Positions 9,007 to 17,552 of a stretch of 64,000 nucleotides of DNA are shown piece after piece. The stretch's first letter is position 1, and every line of letters begins with the position of its first letter. The notes under the pieces were generated by a model. The model had not been told where the DNA came from. It did no database searches and saw nothing but the letters and a program-made list of their open reading frames with translations. The stretch covers positions 62,001 through 126,000 of the forward strand of contig JAJSRW010001641.1 of assembly GCA_022414725.1 (NCBI GenBank), in the 5' to 3' direction. The translations under genes were made by a program, and so were the position numbers. The stretch is from Microglena sp. YARC. Taxonomy: Eukaryota > Chlorophyta > Chlorophyceae > Chlamydomonadales > Chlamydomonadaceae.

Positions 9007-9391
9007 ATGCGATATTATTCAAAAAACAACATGATCCATGCAATTATATTTCATGTGATATATCCATTAATAATAGTGGTTTGTTTTGTAGTGTACATTG
9101 TTTTTGACATTTTTAGATTCGAAGCAAGCGCTTTCGGTAAAAAAATGACCAGACCTGAGATGTGCCAATTCAAAACGAGCTACAATGTCAAGGTCGCGGC
9201 ACAGGATTTACAGAAACAATATATGTTTTATAATAAAAAAATATCGAAAGAGTGAAACATACAACAAGAAGATAACGCAGAAAACACCACGTCAGCTTAA
9301 TGATATTACGAGAGCAAAGTGTAGAAGGATTCAATCAGAACTGGTGCGATGCTCTAAGTATAAAGTATGCTGCAATCACACGAGTTGTTGA
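9007..9391 (+). CDS. small membrane protein, possibly frame-broken
   Basis: An 82-residue frame (9007-9255) has one clear transmembrane segment at about residues 12-33 (IIFHVIYPLIIVVCFVVYIVF) and a basic tail. At an A7 run (9235-9241) the next frame continues as a Lys/Arg- and Cys-rich tail to 9391, where it stops. This arrangement suggests either one gene of about 128 codons split by an indel in the A run, or just the shorter protein. No family is recognised. It lies in the repeat-rich accessory region, and support for it as a real gene is weak. Confidence 0.4.
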
Positions 9392-9397
9392 CGAATG

Positions 9398-9460
9398 TTT
9401 TTTACTTCTTGTGTTTTGACTTTGTAAAGCATGAAACACTTAATTCTGAGTATAAAAACA
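9398..9460 (+). repeat. isolated partial copy of the 181-nt repeat
   Basis: The start of the 181-base unit (TTTTTACTTCTTGTGTTTTG, then actttgtaaagca) also occurs here, upstream of the NPDKPW gene. The copy loses similarity after about 45-60 bases. The repeat unit therefore brackets that gene on both sides. Confidence 0.7.
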
Positions 9461-9483
9461 AAGATCGGATATGAAAAGAAAAG

Positions 9484-9972
9484 ATGAAGTCTATTATTTA
9501 TAATATTTCTACAATTGAATTAGAAGAACATATGTTGAAACGTGTCAAATGTGTGGAATTTAAATGGAACTGGAAAAACTTGAGCTATAACAATAACTTG
9601 ACTTGGAAAGTTGTTGAAGCGAATCTAGACAAGGAGTGGGATTGGTATGGGTTGAGCAGAAATGAGAAAGTAGCAACGTGGGAGATTGTTGAAGCTAATC
9701 CTGACAAGCATTGGAATTGGTTTGGGCTGAGTGAAAACCCAAGTGTGACGTGGGACATTGTCTTAAATAACCCGGGTAGACCGTGGGTTTATAGGGGATT
9801 GAGTATAAACCCGTGTGTAACGTGGCACATTGTACAAACCAATCCTGACAAACCGTGGGACTGGGATGGGTTGAGTAGAAACCCAAACATTACATGGGAT
9901 ATTGTACAAACCAATCCTGACAAACCGTGGGACTGGTATTGGTTGAGTAGAAATCCTAGCATGTTGATTTAG
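9484..9972 (+). CDS. tandem NPDKPW-type repeat protein
   Basis: A 162-residue protein built from about five imperfect repeats of 26-28 residues. Each has the pattern T-W-x-I-V-x-x-N-P-D-K-P-W-x-W-x-x-L-S-x-N-P, with Trp, Asn-Pro and Leu-Ser positions kept. Proteins made of this repeat are known from giant viruses and usually come as expanded families of unknown function; the repeat likely forms an elongated solenoid for protein binding (inference). The frame stops soon after the last repeat. The gene sits between copies of a non-coding repeat element (9398-9440 and 9981 onward), consistent with duplication and decay in this region. Confidence 0.8.
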   Translation: MKSIIYNISTIELEEHMLKRVKCVEFKWNWKNLSYNNNLTWKVVEANLDKEWDWYGLSRNEKVATWEIVEANPDKHWNWFGLSENPSVTWDIVLNNPGRPWVYRGLSINPCVTWHIVQTNPDKPWDWDGLSRNPNITWDIVQTNPDKPWDWYWLSRNPSMLI

Positions 9973-9980
9973 TTACCAAT

Positions 9981-10620
9981 ACTTTTTACTTCTTGTGTTT
10001 TGACTTTGTAAAGCAGACATACAACACAAAAAACAACCAATACTCAGAGTCAATGATTCCACTGTCAATCCAAAGCAATTCAGAGGGCTTAAGGAAAAAA
10101 CAAGAAATATAGAAACCCATAGGATTTGAAAAACTTCTCAGACTTGATGTGAATACTAAATACTTTTTACTTCTTGTGTTTTGACTTTGTAGAGCAGACA
10201 TACAACACAAAAAACAACCAATACTCAGAGTCAATGATTCCACTGTCAATCCAAAGCAATTCAGAGGGCTTAAGGAAAAAACAAGAAATTTAGAAACCCA
10301 TAGGATTTGAAAAACTTCTCAGACTTGATGTGAATACTAAATACTTTTTACTTCTTGTGTTTTGACTTTGTAGAGCAGACATACAACACAACAAACAACC
10401 AATACTCAGAGTCAATGATTATCCTGTCACACCAATGCAATTCAGAGGGCTTAAGGAAAAAAACAAGAAATATAGAAACCCATAGGATTTGAAAAACTTC
10501 TCAGACTTGATATGAATTCTAAAAACTTTTATATTTTTTGTGTTATGGTTTTGTGATGCAGAGTTACAGTAGAAAAGCCAATCAATACTCAGAGTCAATG
10601 ATTATCTTACCACACCAAAG
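9981..10620 (+). repeat. 181-nt tandem repeat array, 3.5 copies, non-coding
   Basis: Units start at about 9981, 10162, 10343 and, more diverged, 10524. The first three are nearly identical. Each unit holds ACTTCTTGTGTTTTGACTTT, an AACCAATACTCAGAGTC segment and an AACCCATAGGATTTG segment. No convincing open frame runs through the array; frames on either strand only reflect the repetition. This stretch, with the adjacent gene-tail copy, fills the otherwise gene-free interval 9973-10765. Confidence 0.9.
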
Positions 10621-10621
10621 C

Positions 10622-10731
10622 AATCATGATACGAATTATACATCCCGATGGGAAATACATAATAATTAAACTCGAATGATGAGTAAAGTTGTTACAACTA
10701 AAAATATTGATATATTAGTCGGTGTTTGAAC
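10622..10731 (+). pseudogene. duplicated 3' end of the lipase-like gene
   Basis: These 110 bases match 8739-8848, the last codons, stop and first bases after the J-repeat/lipase gene, with only about four differences. One difference creates an in-frame TAA in the copy, and there is no upstream coding part. It is a relic of a segmental duplication, probably of the same event that spread the neighbouring repeats. Confidence 0.9.
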
Positions 10732-10765
10732 ATTTAAAATATAAAAGTCTACTACTCTTAAAAGT

Positions 10766-11425
10766 TCAGCCTTTTATCCAATCAAATTGTATTGGTGTAT
10801 AACTCTTTATGTCGATCATCTTATAAAATGTGGCTATGTCCTCATAATATATGTTTTCGATTTCCAAAAACTCGGCGAGTCTATTTGCATACTCGTTATT
10901 TGCATTCTTTTCCATTGATTTGGTGTTTTTCCGGTCATTGCTTTCACTATTTTTGTAACCACATTTTTCATAAAACCCGGTTTTTATTATGTCTTCCAGA
11001 TAGATAACACTAGGTACCTTGTGGACATATTGGATATTGTCTCGAATAGTATAGTATTCCTTCAACTCGTCACATGGAGTTAATATAACATTCTCCGCAA
11101 TGGCTAATGCAATAGAACCGTACCCTTTTATGGCACATATATGCTCTAATATAGCCGTATTAGATGAAGATAGGTCTACATCTGCGAAGCCTATAACAAC
11201 AGGACCGGAACGTATAATGATTGTTGGACTGAAGGACCATATGTTTCCCTTGTTATCAATCCTTTCAAATAACGTTGTACATAGTTTGTTGCCTAAGTGA
11301 TCTCGTATGAATTGCTCACTTTGTTGCACCCTAGTCATCAAATCTAATATTTCCTTGTCATTTTTGTAATCGCCATACAAGCATGTGAAATTTATGTCCA
11401 ATGTAGGACGCTCGTTATCACCCAT
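10766..11425 (-). CDS. GNAT-like N-acetyltransferase (putative)
   Basis: A 219-residue protein with features of the GNAT fold, which transfers an acetyl group from acetyl-CoA to amines. Seen are a beta strand pair ending in VVIGFADVDL, a segment I-K-G-Y-G-S-I-A-L-A-I-A-E that resembles the pyrophosphate-binding motif A (Q/R-x-x-G-x-G/A), and GFYEKCGYK, which matches the usual GNAT motif B ending (F-Y-x-k-x-G-F). The C-terminal 60 residues are polar and unrelated to GNATs. The substrate is unknown; modification of a sugar or of a protein are both possible. It is divergent from the glycan-related gene at 11706, which slightly favours a sugar link. Confidence 0.5.
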   Translation of the reverse strand: MGDNERPTLDINFTCLYGDYKNDKEILDLMTRVQQSEQFIRDHLGNKLCTTLFERIDNKGNIWSFSPTIIIRSGPVVIGFADVDLSSSNTAILEHICAIKGYGSIALAIAENVILTPCDELKEYYTIRDNIQYVHKVPSVIYLEDIIKTGFYEKCGYKNSESNDRKNTKSMEKNANNEYANRLAEFLEIENIYYEDIATFYKMIDIKSYTPIQFDWIKG

Positions 11426-11510
11426 ATTTATATATAATGTGATTTTTTGTAAATTTTGAGGCGCGAAAAATACAGAACTTAACTTTGCTTTACCTTACTT
11501 TGCCTTACTT

Positions 11511-11547
11511 TAACTGTAATAATAGTTACAAACCATTATTACAGTTA
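11511..11547. promoter_or_regulatory. inverted repeat in a divergent promoter region
   Basis: Arms at 11511-11524 (TAACTGTAATAATA) and 11534-11547 (CATTATTACAGTTA) pair over 13 of 14 positions around a nine-base loop. It lies in the 280-base gap between two divergent genes, so it is not a transcript-end hairpin for either. Just upstream is a short direct repeat of TTTGC/CTTTACCTTAC type. A protein-binding site or other regulatory element is possible. I see no gene in 11426-11705. Confidence 0.5.
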
Positions 11548-11705
11548 CAAGATCATTGGTGTTTATCCTATGATGTTCATATAAACGTATCGAATGTATT
11601 AATAATAATCGACAATAATAGGTTGATTTCGGCTAAGAATATAAGAGAATTCTTGCTTTTTTAAATACGAGATTTATCAAATTGATTTTGTGCAAATATT
11701 GTAAC

Positions 11706-14078
11706 ATGGACCAAAAAATCATTATATTGGGCTTTTTCAACCGAAACAATCTAGGAGATGATTCATACACCATAACTATGAAAACATTGTTCGGAAACAA
11801 TGTCAGTTTCCTGTCTATAGATAGCATAAATGTATGTGATAAACAAGAAATACTGAAAGACACAAAAGCAGTAATTTGTGGAGGCGGAGACATACTCAGT
11901 ACATACTTTATGAAAACCGTTCAAAAATTTGTAGAAGGATACACAGGAAACGTATATGCCGTATCTGTAGGGATACCATACACTTCCGAAATTTATATCA
12001 CATCATTTATTGATATATTTGATCATGTTTTCGTCAGGACTAAACACGATTGTGACTTTTTGAACACTATTATAGGTAAAGAAAATGTAGATATAGTACC
12101 TGACCTTGCGTGGCTTCTAGACAATCCGTTACAAGTAGAACGAGTACAGGAGAGGAAAAGAATAGGGATTTGTCTAGCCCAACCCATGTTCACAAGGAAT
12201 CCAAATGCTGAAGCATTGATAACATCTTTGGTACAATTGTTTTCAAAATTAATAAATGAAGATAATTTTCATTTAACGTTCATCCCTTTCAATCAACATC
12301 AAAACAATGTCAGTGAATGTGACATTTGCATTAACGATATAATAATGAAAAAACTAGGTAAACTGTGTGACGAATCGTATTTCGACACAGTCATGGAAAC
12401 TGATTCAAATAAAATGATCCAACTGTTTACATCTTACAACCTAGTCCTCGGGATGCGATTCCATTCTATCGTTTTTGCGGCGAAAGCTAATGTTCCGTTC
12501 GTTGTTATACAGGTCACGAACAAACTTAAAAATACATTACATGATTACCAATGCGACGGAACCAATGTATACTCACCTCCTCTTGATGACAAAAATCGTC
12601 CAATACAAATTTGCGAGGATATTTTACATAATCTCATTATGAGCAACATAGACAAGCCAAATAACGTCCATGTTGATTCGTTCATGTTTCAAAAATGTGT
12701 ACAGGTAATAAGGAAGGGGAAGAAAAAGTCGTATATAAAACTTAGACCAGATGTATTGGACATTAGCGAGGTAGAGAAAAAGGTACAGAATACTGTCATG
12801 ACATACTTGGGGATATCACAACAATACATGTTATCTATTTACCACGGAAAAGATAGATTTCCCCAGAATTGCTCAATTACAGACATTGCCAGAATTATTC
12901 TTTTCAGTATAACCAACAGTTTGAATTCGCCATGTTTTTGGGGTTTGTGTGAAAATATTAATTCAGAAAACTTCGTCCTCAAGGATGCTGTCGAATATAT
13001 ACACAAGTTCCATATGATGAACAAACACATACATACCAACAAAACACCGACAAAATCCAAAAAACAAATTTACTTGCAGCTAGATCAATCTTCCGTAGAA
13101 GATTATTCCACAACACATAGGTCTGGATGGCATTATGTGTTGGGTGGTATTAAGGAGTTTGATGCGCAAATGAATGGTATCCAAGGCAATCACCTTATAT
13201 TTGACGATTACATTGACAAGAGTTTTCACTGGGGTGCTGTTGCACTAAAACAATGTAACATTTTACCATATCTAAAACCTTGGGCAGGGTTCATTCATCA
13301 TACATTCCACAAGAGCAACGGTATAAATGGATGTTACAATTTGTTAACAAATGCATGTTTTCTTGAGTCGCTTACACATTGCAAATGTATACTCACAATG
13401 TCTAACTACATGAAGAAACAATGGGAAGCAGAATTCGTAAAAATTGGAAGTAATGTTCCCGTCCACGTAATATACCATCCAACAGAGTTCACAGAGAAAA
13501 TGTTCACAATCGATAATTTTTACAATAATGTAGATCGAAAAATTGTCCAAATAGGGAGTTGGTTACGTAACCCGTTTCCCTTTTATGTCATTACGACTTC
13601 GTTAAAAAAGGCCATTTTAGAATGTAATGATATGAACAATGTAACAATACCGGACAACTTGACGGACAATATGCTGACCCAGTATGAGAATAACTTTTAT
13701 GTATTCGGATTATCCGAGTTCATAGAAAAAAGCAAAAAAACTGTTCAATTTATCAAAAAACTATCTAACGATGATTATGATGATATGTTATCAAATAACA
13801 TTGTGTTTCTAAACTTGATAGACGCATCTGCTGTTAACACGGTTGTCGAATGTATTGTTAGGAATACCGTCCTCATAATCAACAGACACCCTTCGATTGA
13901 AGAGGTGTTAGGAGATAACTATCCTGGATTCTATTCAGAATTATCACAAGTCGAATCTTTATGCACCAAAGAGAGCTTAATTAACATACACTCATACTTG
14001 TGTAAAATGGATAAATCCATATTCAAACTTGAATACTTTACAAACTCGTTGCAAGATATATTGTCCAAGTACGCTTAG
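11706..14078 (+). CDS. polysaccharide pyruvyltransferase / glycosyltransferase fusion
   Basis: A 790-residue two-domain protein. I prefer the ATG at 11706, because the family N-terminus (KIIILGFFNRNNLGDD) begins right after it; an upstream in-frame ATG at 11682 would add eight residues. The N-terminal half resembles polysaccharide pyruvyltransferases: N-x-G-D-D near the start, CGGGD near residue 60, and G-M-R-F-H-S near 250. These enzymes add pyruvyl ketals to glycans. The C-terminal half, from about residue 450, looks like a GT4-type glycosyltransferase (WAGFIHHTFH, then SNYMKKQW, then VIYHP and KIVQIGSW). Giant viruses encode such multi-domain enzymes for virion surface sugars. Activity and substrate are not shown by the sequence. 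Confidence 0.8.
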   Translation: MDQKIIILGFFNRNNLGDDSYTITMKTLFGNNVSFLSIDSINVCDKQEILKDTKAVICGGGDILSTYFMKTVQKFVEGYTGNVYAVSVGIPYTSEIYITSFIDIFDHVFVRTKHDCDFLNTIIGKENVDIVPDLAWLLDNPLQVERVQERKRIGICLAQPMFTRNPNAEALITSLVQLFSKLINEDNFHLTFIPFNQHQNNVSECDICINDIIMKKLGKLCDESYFDTVMETDSNKMIQLFTSYNLVLGMRFHSIVFAAKANVPFVVIQVTNKLKNTLHDYQCDGTNVYSPPLDDKNRPIQICEDILHNLIMSNIDKPNNVHVDSFMFQKCVQVIRKGKKKSYIKLRPDVLDISEVEKKVQNTVMTYLGISQQYMLSIYHGKDRFPQNCSITDIARIILFSITNSLNSPCFWGLCENINSENFVLKDAVEYIHKFHMMNKHIHTNKTPTKSKKQIYLQLDQSSVEDYSTTHRSGWHYVLGGIKEFDAQMNGIQGNHLIFDDYIDKSFHWGAVALKQCNILPYLKPWAGFIHHTFHKSNGINGCYNLLTNACFLESLTHCKCILTMSNYMKKQWEAEFVKIGSNVPVHVIYHPTEFTEKMFTIDNFYNNVDRKIVQIGSWLRNPFPFYVITTSLKKAILECNDMNNVTIPDNLTDNMLTQYENNFYVFGLSEFIEKSKKTVQFIKKLSNDDYDDMLSNNIVFLNLIDASAVNTVVECIVRNTVLIINRHPSIEEVLGDNYPGFYSELSQVESLCTKESLINIHSYLCKMDKSIFKLEYFTNSLQDILSKYA

Positions 14079-17000
14079 ACAGGGCTAAACCATTCAGTGA
14101 TTTCTCGGATCCCATTGGTCTTGTTAGACAATCTTGTCACCACCGGGGTGAATAACATTTTTTCGACATCCGCCTCTTTCATACTTATTATTTTTTGCTC
14201 GACTGTGACACGACCACAATCTGTTTTAGCAAGCTTCTTATATTCTTGCTTGTAATCTCTCCTCAACTTTGAAAATCCAGGTATTTCTTCTATGACTATT
14301 GACAATAATTGACAAACCGGATTCATCACCTGATTTGTGATGTAAAACTGTACATCAGGTTTGATTTTTGTTATTGAGAACGTAGTCAACATGCTCTATA
14401 CGTTCTCCTTGGAGTACATTCTTCTTATGCCCCCCCTTTTTAACAATGTAAACATATGGAATCCTATCATTCACTTGGGGTTTGTTTCCTGGTTCACGCA
14501 TTGCCATCCTGTCCGCAAGCACCTTGTGTGCAATTTTCTTCGGGTCCTTGTATTCACCCCTCAGATTCTTTGTAATGACCAATTCTTGGATGTTTACTTG
14601 ATTAGACTCCATTTTCAACAACTCTGATTTTAAAAAGTCTACAGCCATGTTTATGTCGTGTCTGTCAAGGATGATGTCTATCAACCCACCATATATTTTT
14701 TTTACTATAGGTGCGTTATCTCGGCGCTTTAGCACAATACCCATGCTATTCTGCTTGTATTTCTGGTCGTTGTCCTCGTATTTGTTACCGACATAGCGTT
14801 TCTTGCTGAGCAATATGAATGGCCAAAACGTTTTTTCATACTCTAAATCGTGAGGGTGTTTAAGTGTCTTTCCAAATTCTTTGGAAGCCTTCCTGGCTAT
14901 CTCGATAGAAGGCATAATCAAATCTCTTTTTTTCAATCCCGTATTGTTTTTGAATATGACAAACAAGGAATCTGTATCACCATACAAGACATTAGCGTTG
15001 TAATGCGTTTCCAAAAACTCCTTGCCCAACATGATCATGCGTCTACCCGTCGCAGTAGTACATGCAGCAATGTCCTTCATATAAATTTGACTAGTCCTAG
15101 CACCACATTGTCCATATAACGAGTTAGCAGTTATCTTATACGCGTTTTGCAAACCATCCAAAACAGCCTTCTGGAGGGTTGTGTACACATCCTCAACATC
15201 CTCATGCATAATGTTAACCAATACTGTCCCGTCATCTTTCACGAACTCATGTTTGTTTGAATCGTACCATCCTTTGATATTGGTATCGGACTTTAAGTGC
15301 ATTATGCTGATCCTTTTTCGAGTAATCTTCCTTGCTTGTAGTAGCTTCATCAAAATCTTAGGGATCAAGCTTTTTGCGCCATCCTTGGGTTGATAGTACC
15401 TACATACCCGCTCCCCGATCTTGTTTTTGTCGTTGTCATACATATCATATGATATGTTCAAATAATCGACTCCGGGCAAATTGTCATACTTGGGATCCAA
15501 TACAATGGAATCGTGTGACAAGTTTTCACTGATCATGGAGGATGGATACAATGATGCATAATCTAAAACTGAAACAGGCTCATCTATGTAAATTCCTGGC
15601 ACGGGATCTAATACAATAGCTCCTTCGTAAGAATCGTTTTGTTGTATATCTCCCTTCGCCTTGATAACAGGGATGAGGAAACCAGCCTCCTTGCACTCGT
15701 TCATCACAAGTGAGAAAATCTTGATGCCTTGTCCACGCATGAAAATATAATTCAGAGGAACTAGACAAACATTCGACATACCGATATTATTGGCCATGAT
15801 TTCGAGATTGATAACCAGGCGGTTGCACAATTCACAATCTTGGACGCAATATTCTGCAATTATTTTTCGATCAACAGACGTCCCCTTTTGCAACCTGAAT
15901 ATATCCTGGGGGGTAACGTCATTCTTGTTCGATTTCAAAAAATGCGAAGCAACGTTGTCTAGTTTATAGGAGTCTAACCTATGTTCTCTCTGCACTACTT
16001 TCATAATATCTATAATAATCCTTCCAGGCATGTCGATGTATTTTAATAGATTGTCTCCTAGAGCAGAAGACGATAGTTTTTGCTCAACATACTTACACTT
16101 TTTGTCCTTCAATCTGCCTAATTCACTAAATTGGTCCCAAATACCGAGTTCTATACATCTGTTGTAAACATACCAAAAATCAAAGCCATTGATGTTGTAC
16201 CCCGTTATCACGTCCGGATCTAGGTCATCCGTTATGAGCTTTCGAAATCCCATCAACAAATCTTGTTCTTTCTCAAACACTTGGACGTCAATACCTTCAA
16301 TGTCGTCACAAGTACCAAGTGTTAATATGTGTTTACTATTGCATTCATTGGATCCGTATATGTGTACGGTCACCCCAATCTGAATTATTTCGTCTCCACG
16401 TATATCGGGAAACTTCATAGATTTAAATTTATCCACCAGGTCTTGCAATATAGAGTCCCGGTTGTTATTATTTTTTAATATTTCGTAAACATCGTCAACG
16501 CTCTCGTCAATTCTGTCTTCCAACTTTGCAACATTAACGTTCTTCTTCTTAGTGTATACAGGGCTACACCCATTCCCACCCTCTATCCCAAACATAGAGT
16601 ACATTCCATGCCTCAGTCGTTCAACTATGTGATATTCTGTATTTGAAACGGATTGTTGGTACAAATCGTATAATTCGTTTGCTGATTTGCGGTATGTTTT
16701 TTGGGGAATGGGGAAATCACCATGACTGCTCGTACACTCTATATCAAAACTAGCAATTTTGAATTTACCAAAACTGGTGTCCTCTACGTATTCTAGTTTC
16801 TTCCATGAACACATTGCATCTATTTTACACACAGAAGGGAGGTATTTAACCGTCTTAATGTGCTCTTCAGCAACATAGATCCAACCGGATGGTTTGATCC
16901 CTTTTATGTGTATAATTCGTAGGAATGGGTCAATATTCGCCTCGTATAAGCGAAAGTCTCTCATTTCCTTACCTGCGATTGACAAAATTGTTCTGCGCTC

Positions 17001-17363
17001 AAACATGTACCGAGTCTTCTTGAACGAATCAAGGTTCTTGAATTCAATCCTTGCGAACAAAAACAATGTATCGTTGGTAAATCCCCAAAAGTCTTTACGA
17101 TGTAAAAACTTGATCCGTTCGATCTCTACATCTGGTAGAGCCGCCTCAATAGCACTTGACATCAACTCCGCATATCTACTATTCCAATGGATAGGAACCT
17201 TGACATAGAAATAAGGAAGGAAGTCGTCAATAGACATACAAACAGAGTTTCCATCTACATCTGATCCAAATATCTTGACAATGTATTTGTCGTCAACGTC
17301 CTCAGCAAACCACGTAATTGCTTGGAATTTCATGTTTGGACAATTAATATAGCTATTATACAA
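14075..17363 (-). CDS. family B DNA polymerase, frame broken near the C-terminus
   Basis: The replicative polymerase. The 1,002-residue main frame (14355-17363) has the 3'-5' exonuclease motifs (DIE at 207-209, NINGFD near 391-395, YCVQDC near 505-510) and the polymerase motifs DYASLYPS (601-608), KITANSLYG (743-751) and YGDTDS (794-799). The conserved C-terminal part (Y-I-T-N-Q, and about 90 further residues) is encoded in 14075-14392 in another frame. The two frames overlap, and the switch falls at a T5 run (plus strand 14365-14369) where one extra base would explain the break. No intein is present. A second ATG at 17333 (MKFQAI) may be the true start. The gene ends four bases into the stop region of the convergent glycosyltransferase gene. 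Confidence 0.97.
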
Positions 17364-17552
17364 TTGTATATGTCTTCATTTTTTTAATTGGTTTTCACAT
17401 ATAAATAAGCAGTTATATACTTGGAGTTTTTAGACATATGAGATTTATAATCGGATACATACGTATGTCGTTGTTCCTTTAAATCATAAATTGACCATTT
17501 TCGGCCCTCCTCGTTTATTTCATTGTGTACTAAACAAGACCATTGTTTTTCT

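Noticed and set aside
9986..10249. 87-residue minus-strand frame in the 181-nt repeats
   Set aside because: It consists of the translated repeat itself and is broken in the other copies.
9981..10620. CRISPR array
   Set aside because: Units are adjacent 181-base tandem copies without spacers.
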